A stretch of DNA of 50,939 bases from a bacterium (lineage in GTDB: Bacteria; UBP18; UBA7526): contig JAUWYL010000007.1 of assembly GCA_030615855.1 (NCBI GenBank), forward strand, positions 1 to 50,939, given 5' to 3'. The position numbers and the translations under genes were made by a program. The notes beneath the pieces were generated by a model. It was not told the DNA's origin and ran no database searches. It was given only the letters and a program-made list of their open reading frames with translations. Below are positions 1-7,982 of this stretch, piece by piece. The stretch's first letter is position 1; every line of letters starts with the position of its first letter.

Positions 1-159
1 AGATAAACCGGCTCTTAAAAGATTATTGCCTATGGAATATTTAAATTCTTTTGGTAGTTTTCTATACACCTCAAAGATTTTATCTATAAACTTTAGGGCA
101 AATTGGTAGACCTTTAGCCTTTCAAAATCAAACTGAAAATCGTCCTCTTTTTCTTTCAT
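1..159 (-). CDS. Four-helix-bundle (S23/IVP-type) protein, partial
   Basis: Only the first 53 codons are present; the rest lies beyond the left edge. The ATG at 159 begins an acidic stretch followed by 'DFERLKVYQFALKF', then 'YSIGNNLLRAGLS'. That pattern is typical of the four-helix-bundle proteins first described from 23S rRNA intervening sequences (TIGR02436-like). The molecular role of this family is unknown; members are small helical proteins often scattered singly through genomes. It follows pilO on the same strand after a 48-base spacer. A second member lies inside the pseudopilin operon at 9206-9589, so two occur within 10 kb. It was too short for certain assignment, but the opening motif matches the other copy in layout. 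Confidence 0.6.
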   Translation of the reverse strand, partial: MKEKEDDFQFDFERLKVYQFALKFIDKIFEVYRKLPKEFKYSIGNNLLRAGLS

Positions 160-165
160 AATCCT

Positions 166-206
166 TTATCTTAACTGGTTACTGTTCGCTGGTTACTGGT
201 TACTTC
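166..206. repeat. TTACTGG word array in spacer
   Basis: The spacer between pilO and the left-edge gene is mostly copies of a 7-base word, TTACTGG or its near variants, in one orientation. It belongs to the same class of word arrays seen in almost every spacer of this window; a similar word recurs at 24135-24320 and 40570-40597. Confidence 0.6.
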
Positions 207-207
207 A

Positions 208-747
208 CTACTCCATATAGACAAAGGTAGCCAGTTTAAGGCTGACGCTCAGGTTCCCCTTAGCATCAGAGGTGATGGTCATACTTTGAACATCGAGTAG
301 CCGCTCTGATTTTTCAATCTTATAAAGAAATTTAGCTAGGGAGGGGAGATCGCACTTCAGACTCAAGGATATGGGCTTGACCTTATAATATTCCTTTGGC
401 TGGAGAGCTCCCGGGCCGAAGGAGAGAATGGTTGCTCCAGAATCCCTTCCCATCCTGTAGACATCCTTTAGTAGCTTAGGTAGTCCTTCCTCCTTGGGCA
501 GCCTCCCCTTGGCAAATTTCAGCCTCGTCTGGGCCTCGAAGTAGTCCCTCTCCAACTTCTCCTCCATCCTGGCTGCTGCCTGGGCCTCCTTGAACTGGGC
601 CTCCTTCTTGGCCAGTTTCTCATTGGCCTCTTTCCACCTACTGGCCGGGGACCGAGGAGTTATATATAGAAAATAGTAGCCCGCTGCTAAGATAATAATT
701 ACTCCCATGAAGATGAGCAATTTCCTATCCCGGGGATTGAGCTTCAT
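208..747 (-). CDS. pilO: Type IV pilus inner-membrane assembly protein PilO
   Basis: PilO pairs with PilN to form the inner-membrane alignment complex of type IV pili. The protein has the expected layout: a short cytoplasmic N-terminus, one membrane helix (about residues 11-28, 'LLIFMGVIIILAAGYYF'), a charged coiled coil (about 36-75) and a C-terminal ferredoxin-like domain. Its 179 residues are at the small end for the family. I chose the ATG at 747 because a GGAGG lies about seven bases upstream; an upstream in-frame start at 771 has none. It follows the pilM-pilN fusion after 101 bases, the usual M-N-O order. PilP and the secretin PilQ, normally next, are not in the window and may lie beyond the left edge, past the S23-type gene. 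Confidence 0.82.
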   Translation of the reverse strand: MKLNPRDRKLLIFMGVIIILAAGYYFLYITPRSPASRWKEANEKLAKKEAQFKEAQAAARMEEKLERDYFEAQTRLKFAKGRLPKEEGLPKLLKDVYRMGRDSGATILSFGPGALQPKEYYKVKPISLSLKCDLPSLAKFLYKIEKSERLLDVQSMTITSDAKGNLSVSLKLATFVYME

Positions 748-848
748 CCCGCCCCTCCTTCTGTGATACAATTTGTTATCTTAAATAGTGTAAGATTATT
801 TTTACTGTATCGATTTCTCAACGAATTACAAAGAGGGGCGGGATTCAT

Positions 849-2831
849 TTACTCCTCCAATTCCTCTTTTTTCTCCTTAAGCTTCTCCCTTAGACCGACT
901 TTCTTCTTTTCCTCTGCGGACTCTGCGGTCTCTTTTGCGGTCTCTGCGGTTGCAGGTTCCTCTTCCATCCTCTTTATTACCTTTTTGATCTTCCATTTCA
1001 TGGGGAAGCTCACCGTTTCACCCTCCTTTGGTGTGGATACGCTCCCCAGATTTATCTCTTCAAAATAGGGTGAGCTCTTGAGCCTTACCATGAGGTTGGA
1101 GACCGCCTCTACAGAACCTGCCTGAGCAGAGATGCTGGCACTCTCCTTTGTTGGCAAAGAGAGGCTCTTAAGCCAGATAGAGGAGGGAAAGACCCTGGTC
1201 ATCTCCAAGAGAACATCGAGCCATTTTGCTTTTTCAGTAAGTAATCCAGTAATGACTTTTTCTCTCTTCTCCACCGCTGCCTTCTCTCTTTTAAGCTTCT
1301 CCACCTTGGGAACGATGTCCTTTATCTTCTCCAGTTCTGCCTCAACCTGGCGTAGCCTGGCCTCTCTCTGCTGAAGCCTCTGTAAAAATAGAAGGCCACT
1401 GAAGATAATAATCGCCACTCCCAGACCAGCAGCAATCATGAGGTTTCTCTTCCTGGCCTGGATGAGCACCCTCTCCTTCACGATCTGGGGAAGGAGGCTT
1501 ATTCTTACCTCGCCCAATTCAATGGCCCTCAAGGCCAATCCCACTGCCACGCTAAAGGAGGGCAGTATCTCCTTCAATTTGAAGATAGCGGGATCATATT
1601 TAATTTGAGATAGGGGATCGGCGATCTCAACCGGAACCCCGAGCCTCTGAGATAAGAACCTCTCTAAGTTCTTGAGTCGGGCACTCCCTCCAGAGAGGAT
1701 GACCTTGGTGATATCCGCCCCACCTGGCTGGGAGCGATAGTAGTTCAAAGAGCGCCGGATCTCAGCGAATAGGTTCTCTAATACGGGAGAGAGAGCACTG
1801 GCTACCTGGGAGGTGGGATTGGGAGCGGGAGGAACTTCTGGTGGTTTCTCGGGTGCAGGAGGTATCTCGGGTGGTTTTTCAGGTGGTTTCTCTGGAGCAG
1901 GTGGAACTTCAGGCGGCTTCTCTGGTGAAGGAGGAACTTCTGGTGGTTTCTCGGGTGCAGGAGGTATTTCGGGCGGTTTTTCAGGTGGTTTTTCTGGTGT
2001 GGGTGGAATCTCTGGGGGCGCAGCCTCTGGTGGTCTTTCCGGAACGGAAGGAATTTCAGGAGGTCTCTCAGGTGCCTGGAAAAGGGCATCCCCCTCTTCC
2101 CTCTTCAACTTCTCCGCCTCGCTAAAGGATACTCCGAGCTTATACTGAATGGCCCCTGTCAAATCATTCCCAGCTACCGGTGCGCTCCTGGTGAACTCCA
2201 GCACCCCATCCCGATGGATGCTGATGTCTGTGGTCGTGGCCCCGATGTCTATCAAGGCTACCACCTCCGCCTCTTTAGGGGGCTTCCTGAACCTCAGGGC
2301 ATTATAGAGGGTGAGGGAGGAGATGTCCATCGCCACACAGCTAAGTTCTGCCCCCTCAACCAGAGCCAGACGGTCATCGATGAGTTCCTGCTTCATGGCA
2401 GCTAAGATGACCTTTACCTCTTCCCCCTCCTTCCCGGGCAGAGCCTGGTAGTCCATACCCACCTTATCTAAGGGGAAGGGGATCTGGTTCTGGGCCTCGA
2501 ACTTAATTACCTGATCTAATCTCTCCCTTGCTCCAGAAGGGAGTCTCAGGTGCCTTATGATCACTGACTGGCCAGGGACAGCGATGACCGCATTCTTGAC
2601 CTTTATCTCATTCTCTTCTAATAATCTCTTTATTCCCTCAATAACCCTGGCCCTCTTCTCCTTATTCTCTAGGGCAGGGTCTAAGTGAAGCTCCACCATC
2701 CCGGCATTAGCCAGTTCCACCTCCTCCTTGGTCACCTTCAATAGAATGGCCTTTATGGAACTGGTTCCAATGTCCAGGCCAAGGACCGCTTTTGCCTTGA
2801 GTAATGGCTTGAATAAAGAAATCTTCTTCAA
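849..2831 (-). CDS. pilM: PilM-PilN fusion with proline-rich insert
   Basis: A 660-residue fusion of two normally separate pilus assembly proteins. Residues 1-252 and 341-445 form a PilM actin-like ATPase: 'LGLDIGTSSIKAILL' at 17-31, 'ALIDIGATTTDISIHRDG' near 192-209, 'VILSGGSARLKNLERFL' near 377-393. Residues 253-340 are a proline/glutamate repeat inserted inside the PilM fold. A membrane helix (463-483), coiled coil (486-530) and PilN domain (to about 620) follow. The tail (623-660) is low complexity. PilM is cytosolic and binds the PilN N-terminus, so fusion fixes that contact. The start is TTG at 2831 with AGGTGA just upstream. PilM is usually about 350 residues and PilN about 180-200, so the fusion plus insert accounts for the length. 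It is followed by pilO. Confidence 0.85.
   Translation of the reverse strand: MKKISLFKPLLKAKAVLGLDIGTSSIKAILLKVTKEEVELANAGMVELHLDPALENKEKRARVIEGIKRLLEENEIKVKNAVIAVPGQSVIIRHLRLPSGARERLDQVIKFEAQNQIPFPLDKVGMDYQALPGKEGEEVKVILAAMKQELIDDRLALVEGAELSCVAMDISSLTLYNALRFRKPPKEAEVVALIDIGATTTDISIHRDGVLEFTRSAPVAGNDLTGAIQYKLGVSFSEAEKLKREEGDALFQAPERPPEIPSVPERPPEAAPPEIPPTPEKPPEKPPEIPPAPEKPPEVPPSPEKPPEVPPAPEKPPEKPPEIPPAPEKPPEVPPAPNPTSQVASALSPVLENLFAEIRRSLNYYRSQPGGADITKVILSGGSARLKNLERFLSQRLGVPVEIADPLSQIKYDPAIFKLKEILPSFSVAVGLALRAIELGEVRISLLPQIVKERVLIQARKRNLMIAAGLGVAIIIFSGLLFLQRLQQREARLRQVEAELEKIKDIVPKVEKLKREKAAVEKREKVITGLLTEKAKWLDVLLEMTRVFPSSIWLKSLSLPTKESASISAQAGSVEAVSNLMVRLKSSPYFEEINLGSVSTPKEGETVSFPMKWKIKKVIKRMEEEPATAETAKETAESAEEKKKVGLREKLKEKKEELEE
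911..955 (-). repeat. 9-base coding array giving (TAE)n tail of PilMN
   Basis: On the minus strand the unit ACCGCAGAG and variants repeat in frame and encode Thr-Ala-Glu-like triplets in the PilMN tail. The same word occurs in the tail of PilB (13756-13799) and, outside any gene, at 3283-3298. Confidence 0.7.
1828..2075 (-). repeat. Proline-rich coding tandem repeat in PilM
   Basis: Degenerate tandem units encode PEKPPE(I/V)PPAP-type peptides. There is a higher-order period of 102 bases (34 residues): the stretches starting at 1828 and 1930 are nearly identical over most of a unit, with mainly third-position changes. This suggests recent unit duplication. The array stays in frame across the whole insert. 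Confidence 0.85.
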
Positions 2832-2875
2832 ATCTTCACCTTATAAATCATTACCAGTTGCTACTCTCAGTTTGG

Positions 2876-3103
2876 TCACAAAGTGACCTCTAATTGTTGG
2901 ATCCCAACAAATCTATTTCGGGGAACCTTCTCCTTATCCAACCTTTTCACTTCCAGACAGAGCTCTATCGCCTCTTTAATCCGAGACAATAGCCTACCCA
3001 TGGTCTTAGCCTGGGTATGACATCCTGGAAGATCGGGAACTTGAGCAATTAGAAAACCATCCTCATCTTCCTCAATCAAGACCGGAAAAGTATACTTTCT
3101 CAT
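2876..3103 (-). CDS. HicB-like antitoxin-family protein, orphan
   Basis: A 75-residue protein with the HicB N-terminal signature: 'FPVLIEEDEDGFLIAQVPDLPGCHTQA' split across residues 6-32, followed by 'A(I)ELCLE'. HicB proteins are antitoxins to the HicA mRNA interferase, but small stand-alone relatives of unknown role are common. The start ATG at 3103 has AGGAGG about eight bases upstream. No HicA-like gene was found in the 214 bases upstream or the 44 bases downstream. It lies between gspK and pilM-pilN. The C-terminal DNA-binding domain of full-length HicB is absent, so a regulatory role is doubtful. Family call likely, function unknown. Confidence 0.72.
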   Translation of the reverse strand: MRKYTFPVLIEEDEDGFLIAQVPDLPGCHTQAKTMGRLLSRIKEAIELCLEVKRLDKEKVPRNRFVGIQQLEVTL

Positions 3104-3317
3104 CCCTCATGCCTCCTTACTTTTCAAGCGCTAAGATTAAAATTCTACTCATAATTCTTGGACCTTCTCTCTCCATTATTCGTGTTAATTTCCGCCAAAC
3201 TAACGACGGCCAAGCGCGTCTTTCCTCCTTTGCATCTTCCAGTTTCAGCCAGAGGCTGATCCGCCTTGGGCGGAAAATTTAGCGTCTCTGCGGTTGCAAT
3301 CTTCTTCATCTAATTTC
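3104..3317. repeat. Spacer with hairpin and a stray coding word
   Basis: A 214-base spacer without a gene. A perfect 6-base hairpin with a 3-base loop lies at 3260-3274 (TCCGCC/GGCGGA); it is not followed by a T-run on the minus strand, so I do not call it a terminator. The word seen in the PilMN and PilB tails recurs at 3283-3298. Confidence 0.55.
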
Positions 3318-4655
3318 CTAATCGTATTCCAGGACAGCCTCTGACCAGTAGAGGATTTTTATGGGTCCCATGGTGCCATCATCATGATAGTCCCTATCTA
3401 CTGTGGCCTCAATCCTTCTCTCTGCTAAGGTCTCTGTGTCCCTCATTACCTTTCCTGTAGAGACAATTCTAAAGCGATCTGACCTTACGGTAACAAAATC
3501 CGAGTAATCATCGAAACTGCTTTCACCTATTTCGTCAGTATTCATTATCTCTCCCCGTCCGTGCCCCCCCGTCCTTCCAGTCGAAGAAGCCTCCTTCCCA
3601 TAGGTATAGTCACTCTTCTGGACGCCTTCCTTATCTGCAATCTCTCCCATCCGGGTCTTTATAATATTGGTGGCCTTAACATCACCGATCTTATAGTAAG
3701 ACCTCAGGCTCCAGTAGGTGGCGGTATTGATATTGATTACTCCCTCTATCTCATCATCGTCACTGACCTTAATGACGTCTGCCAGCCTCTCCAGCATGGT
3801 ATCAGCGACGCCATCGGCGCCGCCCACCTCGCCCACCTGGCTATAGGGACGTTCATTAATAATATTCTGAGCTGTTATAGGTCCCAAGAGAGCGACCGGC
3901 AGGGCATCGATCTCGTCAACGGTAGCGGTATTGATATTTAACCTTTCACCATCGCTAACTCCAGTGCCGGTCATATCGACATCGCGGTCCATGCAGTGAT
4001 TTTTATTCTTGGAATAGATGCTGAGATCACAGGCATGGTTTTCCAGGGGATTCTCTCCGACATTGATGTCCTTTACCTTCTGAATCTCCCTTATGGTATC
4101 AAAATCGTAATCCTTAACATCCGTTTCATTTCCACTCCTTGTCCTATAGGTGGTAGAAGCGCTACCTGAATCCCGATAGTCCTTGATATTGACCGCTTTC
4201 TGTTCAGCAGCCACATTACCTCCCAATAGGTAGTATAAGGATTCTAAGGAGTAGTCGGCCGACTCTCCATAATCCACGTTGATATTCATCATAGAGGACT
4301 CATCCACTAAATGGACGCTATAACCCCCTTTTCCAAAAGAGAACCATTTATCATCCCAGGACATGGGACACTCCGCTACTGAAGTATCACAGGAGAAGTT
4401 CTCACTGAAGGTGGTGAACCAGTCTTCGTGAAGACTGTCTGTCTCATTCGTATCTGCCCTGAGTTTTGCGATGGCGGCATCTATCCCGGCAGAAGCAAGG
4501 TAGCGGGCCTGAACGGCATGGTAGCTATTGTTGGCCAGTCTCAACTCCATACGCATCATAAAGGTAAAGGAGGCCGCCATCATTACTAAGATGGTCATTA
4601 TCCAGAGGGCCATAATGAGCGCAATCCCTCTTTTATCTTGGATTTCTTTCTTCAT
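3318..4655 (-). CDS. gspK: Type II secretion minor pseudopilin GspK (set B)
   Basis: GspK caps the pseudopilus tip. The short leader ends 'KRG' before 'IALIMALWIMTILVMMAA', a prepilin-type helix lacking the Glu at position 5, a hallmark of GspK. A large alpha-helical domain follows, with two helix-hairpin segments starting 'LNINTATVDEIDALP' and 'ININTATYWSL'. Length 445 is somewhat above typical (about 320-350). The ATG at 4655 has GGAGGTGA upstream. It ends the second H-I-J-K set. Its paralogue at 6564-7982 shares the N-terminal helix, 'AGID' and a 'DSLxEDW' motif. An acidic Asp/Ser-rich surface is visible around the middle. It would act with GspH, I and J in the periplasm. Confidence 0.88.
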   Translation of the reverse strand: MKKEIQDKRGIALIMALWIMTILVMMAASFTFMMRMELRLANNSYHAVQARYLASAGIDAAIAKLRADTNETDSLHEDWFTTFSENFSCDTSVAECPMSWDDKWFSFGKGGYSVHLVDESSMMNINVDYGESADYSLESLYYLLGGNVAAEQKAVNIKDYRDSGSASTTYRTRSGNETDVKDYDFDTIREIQKVKDINVGENPLENHACDLSIYSKNKNHCMDRDVDMTGTGVSDGERLNINTATVDEIDALPVALLGPITAQNIINERPYSQVGEVGGADGVADTMLERLADVIKVSDDDEIEGVININTATYWSLRSYYKIGDVKATNIIKTRMGEIADKEGVQKSDYTYGKEASSTGRTGGHGRGEIMNTDEIGESSFDDYSDFVTVRSDRFRIVSTGKVMRDTETLAERRIEATVDRDYHDDGTMGPIKILYWSEAVLEYD

Positions 4656-4669
4656 CCTTTCACCTCCTC

Positions 4670-5335
4670 TTATGGATGTGCCAGATAGACAATGGTTTTT
4701 ATCTCACTCTCCTCAGTGAATTTGGAACTGGGGGCTTGGGCAGTCAGGGTAATCTCCACAGCATCGGGTAGTTCTCCCTCTCCACCAGAGGGATCAGCAT
4801 CCCAGCTTTCCTTCCAAGTATCCGCATCATCATCCTTATCATGATACCTGAAGTTCAATCCCGTAATATGGGAGGCTAACTCTTCTGCTGGGTCTCCTCC
4901 AGAGGTAATATCATCATCCGGGACATTGGGTATCTGCTTTCTGCGCATGAGCATATTCCCTGATAGATAGAAACCTAGTTCAACGCAGTCAAACTTTAAC
5001 TCGAGAGGAGTATAGGTGCTCCCATAATTATAACCATCCGGGGGATGGGCGATGGAGATGAAGTTCAGAGTATCGGGATTTGTATCGACCCCAACAAGAT
5101 AGATATCCTTTCCTGGGTTATAGTTTATATTGAGGGTGATTGCTCCCCGGATCTCCTCACTCATTCTGTCTAAAGCGATGCGTATATTCTGGTATCTCTT
5201 GGTCCTGGCCTCCCCCTTCTGCCAGGCATCCATGGCCATCTTAGAGACATTATAGATGGCCATGCCCAAAAGGGCGGTAATGACCAAAGCCACCATAAGT
5301 TCCAGTAGGGTTACCCCCTTTTGCTCCTTAATCAT
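4670..5335 (-). CDS. gspJ: Pseudopilin GspJ-like (set B)
   Basis: A 221-residue protein with a type IV prepilin N-terminus: leader 'MIKEQKG' cleaved before 'VTLLELMVALVITALLGMAIY', with Glu at position 5. The globular part has the GspJ-like 'QNIRIALDRMSEEIRGAI' helix and a beta-rich C-terminus. GspJ is a minor pseudopilin of the tip complex with I and K. I chose the ATG at 5335, which has GAGGGG seven bases upstream; an open frame continues to 5404 but overlaps gspI. It lies 10 bases after gspI and 14 before gspK. It resembles the set A GspJ (7982-8728), especially in the helix after the membrane segment. Confidence 0.85.
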   Translation of the reverse strand: MIKEQKGVTLLELMVALVITALLGMAIYNVSKMAMDAWQKGEARTKRYQNIRIALDRMSEEIRGAITLNINYNPGKDIYLVGVDTNPDTLNFISIAHPPDGYNYGSTYTPLELKFDCVELGFYLSGNMLMRRKQIPNVPDDDITSGGDPAEELASHITGLNFRYHDKDDDADTWKESWDADPSGGEGELPDAVEITLTAQAPSSKFTEESEIKTIVYLAHP

Positions 5336-5345
5336 AATAATCCCC

Positions 5346-5864
5346 TCAGTTATAGTTGGCCATGAGGGTAGTGAGATACACGCATCTCTGGCCGCTATGG
5401 CCACTCCCTGCCTTGTATGGCCACCAGACAGAGACCGTCACTTCCTTTGGATCGCTTCCCGAGGATATAGCCTGCCACTCGTATCTTGAGTAATAGCCAG
5501 GGGCAATGCTCTCGCTTGTCTCATTGGGAATGTTGGCATACCCTCCCCTCTTTATCTCCTCCATCCTCCTCTGGGCAAGGAGGGTGGCAGTGGTCAGGTC
5601 CTCCCCCAACTTGCTCGCCTTCAGTCCCATAGGCATAACACGCAAGAGGGCTAAGAGGGCTACGGCAAGAATGATAAGGGCGATCATGACCTCCAGAACC
5701 GTAAACCCCGCTTTCCTTGAATCGGGGAATCGGGGAATCGGGGTATCGGTAATTTTTCCCTTGTTTCCGCTTCTCCCATCTGCCCCGTAGGCTTGTCCTT
5801 CGGGGTTCCCCTTTTCTCCCTTTCCCTGATAACCTGATAACCTGATTACCTGATTACCGATCAC
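5346..5864 (-). CDS. gspI: Pseudopilin GspI/PilV-like (set B), long leader
   Basis: The mature part starts after 'SRKAG' at 'FTVLEVMIALIILAVALLALL', a classic methylated prepilin helix with Glu5, then 'GLKASKLGEDLTTATLLAQRRMEE', split here by my reading into two helical blocks. That matches GspI. The leader as read from the GTG at 5864 is about 50 residues, far longer than the usual 6-10. It is a translation of word arrays (ATCAGGTT-type, then GATTCCCC-type). I found no ATG, GTG or TTG closer to the cleavage site, so the long leader may be real, or initiation may use a rare codon. AGGTGA lies just before the GTG. It is paralogous to 8757-9209. Confidence 0.82.
   Translation of the reverse strand: MIGNQVIRLSGYQGKGEKGNPEGQAYGADGRSGNKGKITDTPIPRFPDSRKAGFTVLEVMIALIILAVALLALLRVMPMGLKASKLGEDLTTATLLAQRRMEEIKRGGYANIPNETSESIAPGYYSRYEWQAISSGSDPKEVTVSVWWPYKAGSGHSGQRCVYLTTLMANYN
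5720..5750 (-). repeat. GATWCCCC 8-base array in gspI leader
   Basis: Three to four head-to-tail copies of an 8-base unit, GATTCCCC or GATACCCC on the minus strand, immediately before the codons for the prepilin cleavage site. Because 8 is not a multiple of 3, the peptide period is 8 residues (DTPIPRFP). Confidence 0.8.
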
Positions 5865-5913
5865 TGTTTCACCTGCACGCTTTCTCCCCGTTTCTCTGTT
5901 TCATTACTTAAAC

Positions 5914-6564
5914 CTACCAGCTACTATATATTTTAACCCGAGCAGTAGCTTTGGCATTTTCTACCCGATACTTAACTTTCCCAGCTGTATCCTGCAGTTT
6001 TACGATTCCCTCATTGGCTGAGTCTGTAAGAGTGACTGTGCCTTTAAAGGTAAAGGTATGATGATAGGGGTCACTCGCTCCTCCTCCAATCACCTCATCT
6101 ATGACCACCACTTTGGGCAATTTTCTCTCGGAGCCCGGTTCTGGGTTCTTTGGAGGATAGGATAATGCGGGCTGAATCCAGACTACTTTATTGGTCTTAT
6201 CATAGACCGCATAGTACTCTTCTCTTAAAGTCATGGCCTTACTGTGGGCCATCCTCATGGTTGAGGCCACATCCCGGGCAGCATTCTTGACGCTCGTCCT
6301 GCGATAGGTCCCCTGGCCGTAGAAGAGTACCCCCCCAATGACAATGGCAATGATGACCACCACCACCATCATTTCTATAAGACTGAACCCGGCTTTCTTT
6401 GAATCGGAGAATCGGTGTGTTTCTGTATCGGTGTAACGGCGTATCGGTGTATCGGTGTAATTCTCTTTTATTACCTTACTCCGACACTCCCTCACTCCAT
6501 TACTCCGTTTCACCTGCCCACTTTCCCATTTTGCATTTTTAATTTTGCATTTTTCATTTTTCAT
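5914..6564 (-). CDS. gspH: Pseudopilin GspH/FimT-like (set B), long leader
   Basis: The mature protein starts after 'SKKAG' at 'FSLIEMMVVVVIIAIVIGGVL', Glu5 present, then the GspH helix 'NAARDVASTMRMAHSKAM'. The C-terminus is beta-rich and ends 'ARVKIYSSW', matching the end of its paralogue at 9658-10194 ('ARARIYDSW'). GspH is the minor pseudopilin linking tip and shaft. The ATG at 6564 overlaps the gspK stop by one base (TGATG), which argues for translational coupling, but it gives a leader of about 58 residues. That leader is built from three word arrays: GCATTTT-type, TTACTCC-type and GATACACC-type. Initiation might therefore occur elsewhere. Confidence 0.82.
   Translation of the reverse strand: MKNEKCKIKNAKWESGQVKRSNGVRECRSKVIKENYTDTPIRRYTDTETHRFSDSKKAGFSLIEMMVVVVIIAIVIGGVLFYGQGTYRRTSVKNAARDVASTMRMAHSKAMTLREEYYAVYDKTNKVVWIQPALSYPPKNPEPGSERKLPKVVVIDEVIGGGASDPYHHTFTFKGTVTLTDSANEGIVKLQDTAGKVKYRVENAKATARVKIYSSW
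6402..6513 (-). repeat. Word arrays encoding the gspH leader
   Basis: 6402-6460 holds GATACACC/GATTCTCC-type 8-base units; 6477-6513 holds TTACTCC-type units, both on the coding frame of the GspH leader. The second type recurs in the spacer 9590-9657. Confidence 0.75.
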
Positions 6565-7982
6565 CAGTCCTCCGGGATTTCCCTATAGTACCAGATTTTG
6601 CCTTTAACCGCCGGGGTAGCCTTTCCCCTGTTTATAATGATTCTGATCCTCTTCAAAGTCTCCTGACCGGATGGGGAAACATACCTCCCGGTTGATATTA
6701 TCTCAAAGAACTGGTTATTATGGGACTGGGGAGGGCCAGTAGGGCTATTGTTGAAGGAGAAGTTTGTGGTATAGGTCTTATCCGCAGCAAGTATCTCAAA
6801 GTCGGCATCATCGTCATTAACATCGGGTGTAGTGGGATTATTTGAGTCCCAGTTATCATACTCTGTCTCTGCATCCGGGTCAAAGTTATCCTTGATATTG
6901 TCCCTTACATAGTCGTTAGTGATGCTTTTTTCCGCAATCCGCACCGCCGTTGTATTCGGGTAGCCCCACTTGCGGACGTAATTAATAAATTCGTTAAACT
7001 CATCTTGGGCGCTACCCATCTCGTCCTGATTGGTCCGATCCAAAGTCCCATCATCCCAAGTATCAAGAAAGTAGTACTTCGCTGGGGAGCCACTTGAGGG
7101 AGGATTGAGGTCTATGTCCTGGATATTGAAAGGTTTTGAGGAATCGGTTTCGCTTCCGCTGTTGTCATCGTCCCGGTTGGTGTCTATGCCATCGAAGGGG
7201 TTATCGTCTGCTGTCCTTTCTATTCCATCGGCTCCAGCACGATAGGCAAGGATTGCTGTCACTACCCGGTCGATATTCGTCTCAGTTACTTTCAGTATGG
7301 CATAGCCAGGAGTTCCACTCTGATTCCTGCCAAAGGCAGCCTTCAGGGCCTTCTCATTTGCCGTATTGACATTTATAGGAAGACGGGTATCAGGGTTTGT
7401 AGGAAACTCTTTATGATAGACCTTTGCCACCTGATGATAGACTGAGAGGCTCTCCTCGCTTATATCATAGACGCAGGCTAATTCGTCAAGGGTCTCAAAG
7501 GGCCCATAAGTCTCTTTCTGATAGTTGACGATATTATTGACTTTTATAGTGCCTATATTTGGCAGCCCATCCAGAAGGTTCTTCCAGGAACTGTTGTCTG
7601 CTAAGGGATTATTGAGGCTCACCTTCCCTCCCTCATCATTTATTATGACGGCATAGTAGCCGAAGGTATTTCCATCCTCATCCGTCAAAGTAATCCACTT
7701 GGAATCCGCTGTTCCATCTCCATCGTTATCAACATCCGAACCACTGAAATAGGTGGCCCAATCCTCCTTTAGGGAATCAATGGTAAGATCTGTATCCCTC
7801 CTCAGCCAATAGACCGCATGGTCTATCCCGGCCTGGGTGATATACATAGCCTTCATATCGTCCCGATGGGTACGGGCGATGATGGGCTCCAAGCGCATCA
7901 TGAAGATGAAGGTGGTGCCGATGATGGCTAAGACGGCCAAGAGCCACATAGCCATAATCACGGCAACGCCCTTTTCTCCCAT
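6564..7982 (-). CDS. gspK: Type II secretion minor pseudopilin GspK (set A)
   Basis: Second GspK, 472 residues. 'MGEKG' leads to 'VAVIMAMWLLAVLAIIGTTF', again without Glu5. It shares 'DSLKEDW', 'AGIDHAVYWLRRDTD' and 'INVNTANEKAL' with the family and with the set B copy. Two Asp-rich loops ('DVDNDGDGTAD' and 'DTNRDDDNSGSE') resemble Ca2+-binding loops; GspK is known to bind calcium, so this fits, though I infer it. The ATG at 7982 overlaps the gspJ stop by one base (TGATG); an in-frame TTG one codon earlier is less likely. The downstream gspH overlaps its stop the same way, so sets A and B are tightly joined. Confidence 0.88.
   Translation of the reverse strand: MGEKGVAVIMAMWLLAVLAIIGTTFIFMMRLEPIIARTHRDDMKAMYITQAGIDHAVYWLRRDTDLTIDSLKEDWATYFSGSDVDNDGDGTADSKWITLTDEDGNTFGYYAVIINDEGGKVSLNNPLADNSSWKNLLDGLPNIGTIKVNNIVNYQKETYGPFETLDELACVYDISEESLSVYHQVAKVYHKEFPTNPDTRLPINVNTANEKALKAAFGRNQSGTPGYAILKVTETNIDRVVTAILAYRAGADGIERTADDNPFDGIDTNRDDDNSGSETDSSKPFNIQDIDLNPPSSGSPAKYYFLDTWDDGTLDRTNQDEMGSAQDEFNEFINYVRKWGYPNTTAVRIAEKSITNDYVRDNIKDNFDPDAETEYDNWDSNNPTTPDVNDDDADFEILAADKTYTTNFSFNNSPTGPPQSHNNQFFEIISTGRYVSPSGQETLKRIRIIINRGKATPAVKGKIWYYREIPED

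Noticed and set aside
1813-2148. Long plus-strand frames rich in Gly/Ser opposite the PilM proline repeat
   Set aside because: They are the antisense reading of the repeat; no start site or homology, and the minus-strand frame is a clear PilM.
3260-3274. Terminator after gspK
   Set aside because: The T-rich side is upstream of the stem on the minus strand, so it points the wrong way for the genes here.
5336-5404. N-terminal extension of gspJ (set B)
   Set aside because: It overlaps gspI, and a good ribosome-binding site precedes the ATG at 5335 with a normal prepilin leader.
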